Source: Crotalaria pallida
Lineage: Eukaryota > Streptophyta > Magnoliopsida > Fabales > Fabaceae
DNA: 64,000 bases
Direction: 5' to 3'
Assembly: GCA_037953625.1 (NCBI GenBank)
Contig: CM075651.1
Location: forward strand, 129,484,501 to 129,548,500
Under the pieces are notes generated by a model. The model saw only the letters and a program-made list of their open reading frames with translations, was not told the DNA's origin and did no database searches. This document shows, in pieces, positions 37,015 to 47,648 of this stretch; the first letter of the stretch is position 1, and every line of letters begins with the position of its first letter. Made by a program: the position numbers and the translations under genes.

Positions 37015-40000
37015 GTGGATTAATCAATGTTTTTTGTTCTTTTACTATTTTACTAACTAAGTGATTGGTGTGATCTTTGTAAAGGTAAAGATCATAGTGT
37101 TGATTTGAAGTGTAAAAGGATAGAGATTGTGTAATCAATAATAGTAGTGTATGTTGTAAGGTGTATTTTGCTCGGAGTATGAAAAAAGATTGGTTAAATT
37201 ATAAGAATATGGTTGAGTGGGTTAGGGGTGGTGTTGTATATGCGACTTGAGATGTAACTGTTGTACTTTTATATGTAACTTTCGGCACATGTTGTACTAC
37301 TTCTCAATCTCTTTATAAAATATTGGGGATATTAGTGCAATGTTCCATATGTTAAACATTTTTTAACGTAATTCTTAATTAAGGAAAAAAAACTTATGAT
37401 GTGCATCGAAGATACAATTTTTGTAGTAATAATCTTTATTCTACTCCATGAAGCTGCGTCATATTCATTTAATCAACATTGTTAATAAATGCACAATAAT
37501 TTTGTGGCTTCTTCAGCCCAATGGCCTTGAGAAAGTGGTCCCCATATAGTACTTACATAGAGTAAGTAAAGTAACAATACAATAAAATATTCATTAAAAA
37601 AATTAAAGGAGAAGCTATGTGGTGGAAGAGGTTGGTCATACAATATTCATTAAGTAAGCTTCCAGGAGAAGCTTACAAAAAATCTGCTCTTCAACATTCA
37701 GAAAGAGGAAAAAAAAATAACGATCTCCCTCCCCCCTGTCTCTCCATCGACTCTCTCTCTCTTACTCTTATCAGCCCACCGTCCACAACCATGGTTCGCG
37801 GCCGCCATCACCTCCACCCGCTCAGCCGCTCTCATCCCCCTCACTCTCATCACTACACCGACGAGAATCTCGGCGGCCACCACTACCAGCCGCTCAGTCG
37901 TGTTTCTCAAGTGTTTGCTTAGAGTGGATATAATTCTTTTGCATTTAGCAACGATTAGTGCATTGAGAAAGGCAATGAAATTGCTCAAGTATTTACGGCT
38001 ATGATGGCTATTACAATCCAATTAGTCTTGTATTTTCCAAATTCTGAAATAAATGTTCTATATTTTGATGATTTGATCACATTTTGCATAATCATGCTCT
38101 TTATTGCAAGGGTTGGATCCCATTATTTTGGTGCTGGAAATTCATAATTTATTTTTCCATTAGGATAATGGTAATTTTAATGTATTCAAATGTGTTAATT
38201 GTGAGAGCCTTTATGTAATGCCTACTTTTTTCCGTAACTGACACTGTTATTTTGTTTTGGTTCTTGCATAATTTTGGTTTGCATATTTTCGTGACATGCA
38301 CTACTATTGTTATTTTTTTTACTAACAATTTTTACACATTATTTCTTTATCAACAATTTTTACACATTATTTTTTATACATTATTATTACACACTTTTCG
38401 TTATGACCCGTCCTAAAGACGGATCCACTTACGATTAGCACAAGTGGGATAACACATTAACACCCCATAACAGAATCCGGTAATTGAACCTAGATTTAAT
38501 GGATATCTGCACAAATTATCCTTAATGGGAGGGAATCTACTCATTAAATGGAAAAAGGTATTAAAATGAGTAATTTATCTATGAAAATTTGCGGGTACAG
38601 ATCCTATAGTACTCAACCCACCCCATAATACCCACGCATGTATATTCATTAATTTTTCTTTTATTGCAAATGTTTGAAGCTAATTGATCGATGTGTCGAT
38701 ATTACCACATTTTAAATTCATAAGACATCTTTAGTTAATAACTCACTAAAACATTTATTATTAACACTTAAAATATAGCTTGCAAGGTAACTAACTCGCC
38801 CTCCTTTTCACACTGACAATGATATTGAATAATAAAAAATCATTAAAAGAAAAATCATTGTGGGGTTGATCAAGTGGTAGCTCACTTGATCTCTTAACCA
38901 ATTGGTCTCGAGTTCGAGCCTTGGGTATGGAGTAACCCCCGCTGGCCTACCGCTTAGTGTGAGCTTAGTTGGGTCGGACCGGATGAGTCGGATTCTGGGT
39001 AAATCAGATCCGGATACCGGTTGGTGTACACAAAAAAAATCACTTGATATAACAATAATCCAATTGTTACGTTAAGTTTGTTATGTTTTATGTTAAGTTT
39101 ATCTTTCTAATAAATAAAGGGTAAAACTATTAAATTAGTTCGTTAAGTTTTTTTTAAAGTAGTCCTGTAAGTTGTTATCGTCTAATAAATTCGTCATTTC
39201 CGTTAATTTTTTTCATTAAGTGACACGTGTCATTCAATTAATGGTGTCACGTGTTAAAAATGATTTAATAATTTTTTTAAAAAAATTCTTATGGTGCTGA
39301 AAATTAACAGAAAGGACGAATTTGTTAAACAACAACAATTTTCAAGACTTATTTGAAAAAGAACTTAAAAGCTGATTTATAATATAAAAATAACTTAAGG
39401 GACCAATATAATAGTTTTGCTTGGATAAAACAATTCATAATTTTGAAAAGTACAACATGTGCTCTAATTTCTTATAAAAAGTATGTAAGTTGAAGTTGAA
39501 GATTTTTGAATTTGTTAGATTGAATTTTTTTTTGGTAATGGACATGAGCATGATTATATAGATACTCAACAAATATGGGAAAAAAAAACATTAAAATTGG
39601 TATTCACATAAGTATAGTATGTTTTAAAATACTAATATGAAAACGGGTACTCTAATACCTATTGGCTTCCAAAGTGGGAGTGAGGCTTAGAGACAAATTT
39701 TGGTTGATACCTACATGATTGATGTGCCTTTACATAGGAAACCAGATTTTGACATAAGGTCTTTATCCTATTGCTAGCCTCAGGGGGGTCTGTTAACAGC
39801 AGAAAAGCACAAAGGATTTCCAAAACCCAATTTTCATTTCACAAACCTCGTCCCTCTTAAGAACACAATTTCATCAAGAATCTAATGAATCATACATCTT
39901 GACAATACCATTAAGCACTGAATATCCGATTGATTTTTACAAAAAAAAAAAAAAGGTAGCACAAAAACTAATAATTGCAAAAGCTTGAAGGACATAATCA

Positions 40001-40066
40001 TAATAAAGGGTAAAAAAGGGGAGGAAGGGAGCTAACCTTAGCCCAACTGCCATGAACCACGGCCAT
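29385..40066 (-). CDS. Kelch-repeat protein, nitrile-specifier-5-like
   Basis: Two coding exons: 40066-40037 (MAVVHGSWAK) and 30332-29385 (starting VDQKGTGPG), joined in phase 0 with GT donor and AG acceptor, giving 325 residues. The protein is almost wholly a six-bladed kelch propeller. Gly-Gly doublets fall near residues 37, 89, 140, 239 and 305, each followed by the L-x-x-F/L-D and Trp pattern (for example LYSFDTKINKW, LWAFDVVDSKW); the fourth blade reads WVVYGFAGEE. No signal peptide or membrane segment is seen. In Brassicales such proteins (NSP, ESP, TFP) steer glucosinolate breakdown using Fe(II). Here the loop EIDPSDLGHM (residues 241-250) does not show clear EXXXDXXXH spacing, so that activity is not claimed. 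Homologues occur in many plants with unknown substrate. The frame is intact, so probably functional. The 9.7-kb intron is unusually long. Confidence 0.88.
36426..36642 (+). mobile_element. tRNA-derived SINE (type 1), full copy
   Basis: Bounded by an exact 16-bp duplication AACAATTTTTAGTATT (36410-36425 and 36643-36658). The head has a tRNA-like box B (GGGTTCGAATCCC near 36482), the body carries CGCTCCTTCGGGAGTGG, and it ends in an A-rich tail. About 217 bp. It lies in the kelch intron, antisense to the gene. Confidence 0.9.
38868..39040 (+). mobile_element. tRNA-derived SINE (type 2), intron copy
   Basis: Head with TGGTAGCTCACTTGATC (box A-like) and GAGTTCGAGCC (box B), body with AACCCCCGCTGG and CCGCTTAGTG, tail GGTTGGTGTACAC then A residues. 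Same family as 52202-52384. The flanking duplication (AAAAATCA...) is short and imperfect. Confidence 0.75.
39117..39418. repeat. Short inverted-repeat element
   Basis: GTAAAACTATTAAATTAG at the left is matched, inverted, by CCAATATAATAGTTTTGC at the right, with further pairing inside (CGTCATTTCCGTTAATT against AATTAACAGAAAGGACG). About 300 bp, non-coding; no target duplication found. Confidence 0.6.
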
Positions 40067-40161
40067 TGCTGGAATCAAATCCTCCCAAAGGGTAACGCCA
40101 AATACTCACTCGTGAGTTGTGAGATCAGCTTCAGTTACGATGTGTTTGATAGGCGTTGGCC

Positions 40162-40172
40162 TTATATATAGT
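40162..40172 (-). promoter_or_regulatory. Probable TATA box of the kelch gene
   Basis: Minus-strand ACTATATATAAG lies about 100 bp upstream of the ATG at 40066, a fitting distance for a short 5' leader. Confidence 0.55.
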
Positions 40173-40189
40173 ACATGTGATTGATTAGA

Positions 40190-41465
40190 TAAATCTATCT
40201 TGTACGACCCTCATGGAAGAATCAGAGCCGTTGATGCGAATAGGAATAAGGAAAGGAAGAAAAAAGGATTTGGATTTTATAACATATAGCATATTTGGTC
40301 TTCAAGTTAAAAATCAATTATGATCCTAAAATTATGTTGGAGTAAAAGCAATTGTTAATAGCGTTGGCATTTCAGAATTGATTCTGGGTTAACTCACCGC
40401 AGAATCAAAAATTACACGTAATGTTGTTGGAGTAATAATATTAGTGTTAAAATTACTAGTAGAATGCAAAACAAAACAAACTAAAAAATTTCATGTTATG
40501 GATTTTAGTAATTTTAATACCAATATTATTTTAATATTATGTCAAAAAAAATCATTTAAAAAAAAACACCTACACATGTGTAAAATTTTACACATATATA
40601 TGAATTAAGGATGTTATTTAATATTCTTAGTAATATTGAAATAATCGATAATATTTAATATACATTTTCAAAATTATTGTTATAATTATCATTGTAAAAA
40701 GAAGTAATTAATGTACTTAAAAATTAAAGCAAATACTTATAAAAAGGATAAAACACTTTCACTATAATACCCCTTATAATCTTTATTATAGAGCATACTT
40801 AACAGAATTACACATTACAATGAAAGTAGTTATTTTTCTGAATTCAATGAGCAGGACAAACTCAACCGAACTACGCATCGCATACCAATGAAAATAGTTA
40901 TTTTTCTGAAATCTATGAGATATACAATTTTACCTTCTTAATTTTTTTTGGAAAATTTACATTCATTGATGAATAACAAAAAAAAATATAGATAGTCATC
41001 AAAGTATTTAATAATGGTAAAAAAGGGGGGAAAATAGTAAATGATGCATAAAAAATATAAAGTAACTTATAATCGGAACAAATTAAAGACTTATAAAAAG
41101 GATCGGCTAGAGTAATTCTAAAGTGCTCTCAATCGGTATTTTAAAGAGATTAATGAGTATGCATTGACAATATAAAATTTTTTACACTATCGATTCATCA
41201 TCCATCATTCATTTATATTATTTTTAATTTAAAGTCAATAACTAACAATAAACATGTGAATGGTAAATGATGCGGTGATAGTATAAAAAGGCTTTACACA
41301 GGAAACCAACTATTTTCTCTACTTTAAATATGCATTTGAAAAGGACAATTGTTTTGCAAAATGCATAGTGGTCTCAATATTTTGGCGTGAAAGTTGCACC
41401 AACTGTTAACTATGATAAGATAATTATATTTATGAATGGTGAACCTGGGTGGGTATTGGGTAACG
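40190..41465. other. Upstream of the kelch gene, no gene recognised
   Basis: AT-rich intergenic DNA. A short duplicated phrase (AAAGTAGTTATTTTTCTGAA and AAAATAGTTATTTTTCTGAA, about 40824 and 40888) stands out; otherwise nothing is supportable. Confidence 0.4.
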
Positions 41466-41483
41466 ACAGGGTAAGGTATTTTT

Positions 41484-41591
41484 TTTTTTTTTTTTTTGGT
41501 TTACATGGAAGGTCTGGGACTAGAACCCATGATCTGGGGAAAGGAAAATCCTAAATGTCCCTGCAGCCACCAACTGGACTGTCTTACACGA
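41484..41591 (-). mobile_element. Small tRNA-derived SINE
   Basis: Flanked by an exact 18-bp duplication ACAGGGTAAGGTATTTTT (41466-41483, 41592-41609). On the minus strand: box A-like CCAGTTGGTGGC, box B-like GGGTTCTAGTCCC, then a 3' poly-A (the T run at the left end). About 108 bp. Confidence 0.85.
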
Positions 41592-41609
41592 ACAGGGTAA
41601 GGTATTTTT

Positions 41610-42428
41610 CAATTTCAGATATGATTGATTATATTAAGGTTCTGGCAAACAAGTGACTCGTAAAGATTCTTAGAATTAAAAAAAAATAAAAAATCATAGT
41701 AAATAAAAATTACTTCATATTTTGAAAATTTTAAAAATTGCATTTTTAATAGTTTTTCATTATATTTAGTTCGTTAACAAATATATTAAAAATACTTATT
41801 AATATTTTTCTTATATTTTTTTCTTAATATAAGAATTTTTTATTATTTTTTTTATTTATAAGTTCATCTTCCAATTTTCAATGATATTAATTACTTCTTT
41901 TTCATGATATCATTATTTACTCAAATTTTTTAGAATATCCATAATAAGAATAAGAATTATTTTTGAAAAAATATATCATATATTATAATTTCTAATGCAA
42001 CTAAAATATTAATCATGGACATTAGCATTAATTATTTTTAAATCTCTATAAAGGCGTGGTCCATGCCTTGCTGAGTAAGTATCTAGCACTAAAACAATCA
42101 CAAATATTTTTTTATTGCTCCGATCAGTACAACATCCAAAAATATTTATTTAAATAAGTGCCACAAGCTCAAAATTAACTCTTTGCCATTTATTTTTTTA
42201 TGCATCTAAACCAGTTAGAGATCGATAGGATAGTGGTGAATATGATAAAAGAATAGTGGTGGTGACGATGATTGGAGGTAATATTTTGATGGGTGACGAT
42301 AGAGGTGAAGATGTCGGTGATGAAGGCTGAGAAAGAGGTGGTGTAGTGGTGGTGTTTGAGAATTGAGTGTGGGAGTTAGAGGATAAAAATACACTTTTTT
42401 AAATAAAAAAATAATAGTATTATTCAAT
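41610..42428. other. AT-rich intergenic DNA
   Basis: No gene recognised. A minus-strand open frame at 42215-42475 is His/Pro/Leu low complexity. Confidence 0.4.
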
Positions 42429-42523
42429 GGCTTAATTATGTCATAAGTCCTTGAAGTTTGATGTACTTTTGTCAAATACCTTTTTTTTTTAATGTTTAAC
42501 TCCGGGAAATTACTTCTGGGTTT
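42429..42523. repeat. Truncated family C MULE-like end
   Basis: GGCTTAATTATGTCATAAG followed by the family's subterminal sequence (ATTACTTCTGGGTTT), then cut off where the gypsy-like LTR starts. The other half of the element was not found downstream. Confidence 0.65.
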
Positions 42524-42698
42524 TGTAACACTCCAAAATTCAAATCCCCGATTAAGAATTTTAATTATATGTAATTACGTTAATTATAATAAAAATTATA
42601 ATATAATTGTGCTAATTATAGTGTAATTATTTATAATTAAATAAGTAAAGGTGTGAAATTAATTAATAAATGATTAGGAGGAATTATTTTATTAATTG

Positions 42699-42973
42699 TG
42701 TGGAAAATGTGAAAGGCAGAGAGAAATGTAAGGAGAGATTAATATGGTTTTCTTTATTATTGATGTTAAGTTAAATTAATTATAGAAAACCAACAAGCTG
42801 GTTGTTAGGAAAACAATAAGAGTCATCGTTTTATTAGCATGTAAGATATTATAAATACGTAGGAAACACAGTGTTGTAATTCAATTCACATCAATCTAAA
42901 TATACTTGTTGTGCTTGTTATGTGAGATATATGATCACGTAGAAGCCAACTTTTCGCTGTCAAAGTATTAACA
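42699..42973 (+). repeat. 5' LTR of the Copia element
   Basis: TGTGGAAAATG...TATTAACA. It contains TATAAATACG near 42850, a plausible LTR TATA box, before the R region. Confidence 0.92.
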
Positions 42974-42975
42974 AT

Positions 42976-42990
42976 TGGTATCAAGAACCA
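42976..42990 (+). other. Primer binding site
   Basis: TTGGTATCAAGAACC just inside the 5' LTR, a variant of the tRNA-Met-type plant Copia primer site. Confidence 0.65.
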
Positions 42991-43041
42991 ACATCAAAAT
43001 ATCAAGTGTTCAAATTTGTTATTTTTTGAAATATATTTATA

Positions 43042-43602
43042 ATGGCTTCTACAAGTGGAACGACGAAACTTGGGAAATATGAAATAGAAAAGTTTAATGG
43101 AAAAAATGATTTTTCCTATTGGAGGATGCAAATGAAAGATTTTCTAATCTCACAAAAGTTGCACAAAGCGCTAGCAGGAAAAGAACACAAACCCAAAGGT
43201 ATGAAGGACGACAATTGGGAAGAGTTAGATCTTGAAGCACGAGCGGCCATAATCTTGTGCCTTGAGAGGGATGTTTCATTCTTGGTCAATGAAGAAGCAA
43301 CGACTGCTGGCGTGTGGTCAAAGTTAGAGACAAACTTCATGACGAAAATTCTAACGAATAGGATCTACCTAAAATCCAAATTGTATACATGCAAGATGGA
43401 AGAAGGCACCTCAATCCGACAATATATCAATAAGTTTGATAGGATTATATCAGACTTAAAGGATATTGATGTGAAAATAGATCAGGAAGACCAAACACTC
43501 ATGTTATTACTTTCATTACCGAAGTCCTATGAAAATCTCGTTCAGACATTGATGCTTGTGGGTGATACTCTAACCATGGATGAGACTAGAACTTCACTTT
43601 AG
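43042..43602 (+). pseudogene. Copia gag, N-terminal part
   Basis: A 186-residue frame from ATG 43042 with the plant Gag signature YEIEKFNGKNDFSYWRMQM and the retrotransposon Gag core (LTNRIYLKSKLYTCKMEEGT, LLLSLPKSYENL). It forms the particle shell and would normally run on into the zinc knuckle. A one-base loss near 43598 creates a TAG at 43600 and puts the knuckle and pol in another frame beginning at about 43605. Confidence 0.88.
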
Positions 43603-43604
43603 CG

Positions 43605-46600
43605 GATGACCTTCGAAAGGTTGCTACAAGTGGGATGTTGTCTACAAATGGAAGAGAACATAATGAACAAGCTCAAGGATTATTTGCAAACAGAGGAAAG
43701 ACCAATGAAAGAGGAAAAAGGAATAGAGGAAAGTCTAGATCAAAATCTAGACCTCTCGCGGAAAGACCATGTTTTAAATGTGGGGAGCTTGAACATTTTA
43801 AGGCTTATTGCCCAAATAAGAGGGTAATCAAGAAGAACAACAACAACAACTCTAAAGGAAAACAACAAGAAAAACAAGAGGCGAGTTATGTCTCAAATGA
43901 CGAGGATGATTATTGTTACTCAGTTTCAGAACAATGCAATGAGATGTATGGTAAATGGATGCTAGATTCGGAAGCATCACACCATATGTGTCCAAACAGA
44001 AAATGGTTTACGACCTATCAAAGTTTGGATGGTGGCACAGTTTTGATGGGAAATGATCATGCGTGTAAGACTGTTGGGTTAGGTACTATCCGAGTCAAGA
44101 TGCATGATGGAACAATAATAACCTTAAAGGACGTGAGACATATCCCGGACTTGTGGAAAAACCTTATTTCTCTAGGGTTATTAGAGAAAAATGGTTGCAA
44201 AATAGTCATGGAGAGCGGAGTATTAAAAGTTGTTCGTGGTTCCTTGGTAGTGATGAAGGGGATTCGTCACGGTAATCTTTATCATCTTTTGGGGACAACT
44301 GTTACAGGTGATTTAGCAGTTGGAATTAGTGAAAGTAAAGACCAAACAGAATGTACGAGAATATGGCATATGCGTCTTGGGCATATGTCGGAAAAAGGTC
44401 TATCATTGCTTAGTGGACAAGGTTTGTTAAAGAACATGAAGAAACCACAAATGGAGTTTTGTGAGCATTGTGTGTATGGAAAAGCACACAGGGTGAAGTT
44501 CTCTACAAGCAAGCACAAAAGCAGAGGATTGTTAGACTATGTGCATACTGATGTTTGGGGTCCAGCTAAGGTTTCTTCCAAGGGTGGTTCCAGATACTTT
44601 GTTACATTTGTCGATGATTATTCTAGATATGCTTGGGTTTATTTTCTCAAGCACAAGAATGAGGTATTCGACATATTCAAGCGGTGGAGAGCAATGGTTG
44701 AGAACAGAACAGGTATAAAGTTGAAAATTGTGCGGTCCGATAATGGCACAGAGTACACGAAAGGAGCTTTCAAGGGGTTTTGTGATCAGGAAGGCATTGT
44801 ACGACACTGGACCGTCAAAGACACACCACAACAGAATGGAGTCGCGGAACGACTGAATCGCACACTACTTGAAAAAGCAAGGTGTATGCGCTCTAATTCT
44901 GGGTTAGGCAAAGAATGGTGGGCAGAATCGGTTGCTACAACTTGTTATATAGTGAATCGATCCCCACATTCATATTTAGATGGTGACACGCCTTATAGGG
45001 TGTGGTCAGGGGAACATGCAGATTACAAGAGACTTAGAGTCTTCGGGTGCGTAACTTATTATCATGTCAAGGATAACAAACTTGATGAAAAAGCCAAGAA
45101 AGCAATATTCTTGGGGTATCCTAAAGGTATTAATGGATATCGCCTTTGGAGTATAAAGGATTCTAAATTTGTAATTAGTCGGGATGTGACTTTTGATGAA
45201 AGATCCATGGCAGCTTTGTCCAAAGCTATGGTACAAAACGACGGTGATGTTAGGACGATTTCAAATACTCAAGTAGTGGAGATAGAATCTAAAGACCAAC
45301 CAGATTCTAGTCATGTTCAAGAGGAGCATCCAATCGTCACCCAATATGAAGAGGATGATGAGCTTGATCATGAGGAGGTTCAGCAGGAAAATGCACATGT
45401 ATTACAACAACAACAGCAGGAATCTTTGGCAACCACTAGGCCAAAGAGGAGTTATAAACCAGTTTAGAAGTTTGGATCGGACAAACCTTTGAGGCATTAC
45501 GGGCAGGTAAACTTGGTTGAATATGCACTCTCGGTAGAGGATGATGAGCCAATCACCTTTAAACAAGCTATCAAAGACAAGAATAGAGAGAGTTGGTTGG
45601 TTGCTATGGAGGAAGAGATGCAATCGCTCCATAAGAACAAGACATGGGAGGTACTCCCATTGCCATAGGAAAGACTGCTATTGGTTGTAAGTGGGTATAT
45701 AAAAGAAAAGAAGATCCTACCAAGTCTGATAGAATAAGGTATAAGGCTAGGCTAGTGGCCAAGGGTTTTGCACAGAAAGAAGGTGTTGATTACAATGAGA
45801 TTTTTTCTCCGGTGGTAAAACATACTTCTATAAGAGTGCTATTGAGTCTTGTTGCTCATACAGACCTTGAGCTGGAACAACTCGATGTAAAGACAACCGT
45901 CTTACATGGTGACTTGGACAAGGAAATCTATATGAATCAGTCTGAGGGATTCAAGGTTGAGGGTAAAGAGAGTCAGGTATGTCGCTTGAGGAAATCACTT
46001 TATGGATTGAAGCAATCTCCTCGACAATGGTACAAGCGATTTGATTCCTTTATGTTAAATAAAGGTTTCTCCAGAAGTAATTATGATTGTTGTGTATACC
46101 TTCATAAACTTCGTGGAGGAGATTATATTTATCTTCTATTGTATGTGGACGACGTGCTCATTGCCTCTAAGAGCAAGGTGGAGATAAATAGGTTAAAAAC
46201 TCAACTAAGGGAAGAGTTTGAGACAAAAGATTTGGGCGCTGCAAAGAAAATACTGGGCATGAAGATTAGAAGAGAGAGATCAAACTGAAAATTGTTCTTG
46301 ATCCAGAAAGGCTGCATCGAGCGGGTTATTGAAAGGTTTGGGATGAAAGGTGCTAAGTAAGTGGTGACTCCATTGGCTCCGCATTTTAGACTTTCTGGTA
46401 AACAATCTCCCACTATAGCAGAAGATAAGGCATACATGGATAATGTACCTTATGCTAGTGCAGTTGGAAGTTTAATGTACGCCATGGTGTGTACACGTCC
46501 GGATATTTCACAAGCGGTTAGTGTTGTCAGTAGGTTCATGGCGAACCCAGGTAAGACACATTGAGAAGCAGTGAAATGGATTCTGAGGTACTTGAAAGGT

Positions 46601-47110
46601 ACCATAAACACAGGTTTATGCTTTGGTAGAGAATCATCTTGTCATGTTAGCGGTTTCGTTGATTCATATTATGCTGGTGATCTAGATAAACGATGATCTA
46701 CTACAGGTTATGTGTTTAAGATACATGGTGCTCCAGTCAGTTGGCGATCGATGTTATAGGCTACAGTGGCACTCTCTACTACAGAGGCCGAGTACATGGT
46801 CGTAGTAGAAGGGGTAAAGGAAGCATTGTGGTTGAAGGGTCTTTTAGATGATTTGGGATTGAAGCAAGATAGTGTGAATATAAATTGTGATAGTCAAAGT
46901 GCGATTCATTTCGCTAAGAATCAAGTTCATCATGCTCGTACTAAGCATATAGATGTGAGATATCATTTTGTACTTGATATCATAGAAGAAGACAATGTTT
47001 CTTTGTCGAAGGTGCACACAAATGAAAATCCCCCAGACATGTTGACCAAAGTTGTGTCAGGAAGCAAGTTGCAGCATTGTTTGGAATTATTAAACATTGT
47101 CCCATGTTAG
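43605..47110 (+). pseudogene. Copia pol polyprotein, broken
   Basis: Begins with a zinc knuckle (CFKCGELEHFKAYC). The protease site reads WMLDSEASHHM, where the catalytic Asp-Ser-Gly has become Asp-Ser-Glu. Integrase has the H-H-C-C finger (HMRLGHM, FCEHC) and the D-D-E core (TDVWGP, VRSDNGTEY, NGVAERLNR). Reverse transcriptase (RVT_2) has GCKWVYKRK, KARLVAKGFAQ, YGLKQSPRQW and YVDD. RNase H has ALSTTEAEYM and TKHIDVRYHF. Stops fall at 45465, 46286, 46358, 46562, 46694 and 46757, and a one-base loss near 45666 shifts frame. The natural end is TAG at 47108. It cannot make active enzymes. Confidence 0.93.
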
Positions 47111-47277
47111 GCATTACATGAAAAAAAATGGAACTACGATTGGTTTGATCCCGGTCAAAGGGTGCGTAGGCAGTCATTATAAAAAATGATGCAACTTGAT
47201 ATCAATAACGCAATTTGTTTGTCCAAATTTGAAGAAAAAAAATATTTTGTGCTCAAATTATGAACGAGGTGGAGAAT

Positions 47278-47562
47278 TGTGGAAAATGTGAAAGGTAGAG
47301 AGAAATGTAAGGAGAGATTAATATGGTTTTCTTTATTATTGATGTTAAGTTAAATTAATTATAGAAAACCAACAAGCTGGTTGTTAGGAAAACAATAAGA
47401 GCCATTGTTTTATTAGCATGTAAGATATTATAAATACGTAGGAAACTCAGTGTTGTAATTCAATTCACATCAGTCAAAATATACTTGTTTCCTTCAGTGG
47501 TGCTTGTTATGTGAGGTATATGATCACGTAGAAGCCAACTTTCCGCTGTCAAAGTATTAACA
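47278..47562 (+). repeat. 3' LTR of the Copia element
   Basis: Preceded by the purine tract GAGGTGGAGAAT. It has 10 extra bases near 47490 (TTCCTTCAGT region) compared with the 5' LTR. Confidence 0.92.
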
Positions 47563-47648
47563 AATTGAAATATTCCATTTTATAAAGAATTTGAGAAAAG
47601 AAAGGAAATAAAATAAAATATTCAAAGATTTTTCCAGAACTGCACGCA

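Larger units (their letters stand above)
30333..40036 (-). other. Giant repeat-filled intron of the kelch gene
   Basis: 9704 bp between the two coding exons. It holds two SINEs, a short inverted-repeat element and about 6.5 kb of unassigned T-rich DNA (31400-37900), and no convincing coding frame. Two diverged same-direction copies of a roughly 400-bp segment lie at about 31400-31800 and 37470-37860 (shared CATTGTTAATAA, GTGGTCCCCA and TAAGCTTCC...GAAGCTT). A pair at about 31850 and 31900 repeats TAAGGTATCATTTGTTGTAT, and GGAAGGTGAGATT recurs near 32458, 33785 and 34983. The intron may be one or more old insertions. Confidence 0.65.
42699..47562 (+). mobile_element. Tnt1/Tork-type Copia retrotransposon, decayed
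   Basis: LTRs of 275 bp (42699-42973) and 285 bp (47278-47562) with TG...CA ends and an exact 5-bp duplication AATTG (42694-42698, 47563-47567). Gag and pol follow in the Copia order: protease, integrase, reverse transcriptase, RNase H. At least seven in-frame stops and two frameshifts disable it. The LTRs differ by about eight substitutions and one 10-bp indel. Confidence 0.95.

Noticed and set aside
37617..38021. Plus-strand 101-residue and minus-strand 107-residue frames
   Set aside because: Ser/Pro/His-rich leader-like sequence; overlapping frames on both strands and no domain.
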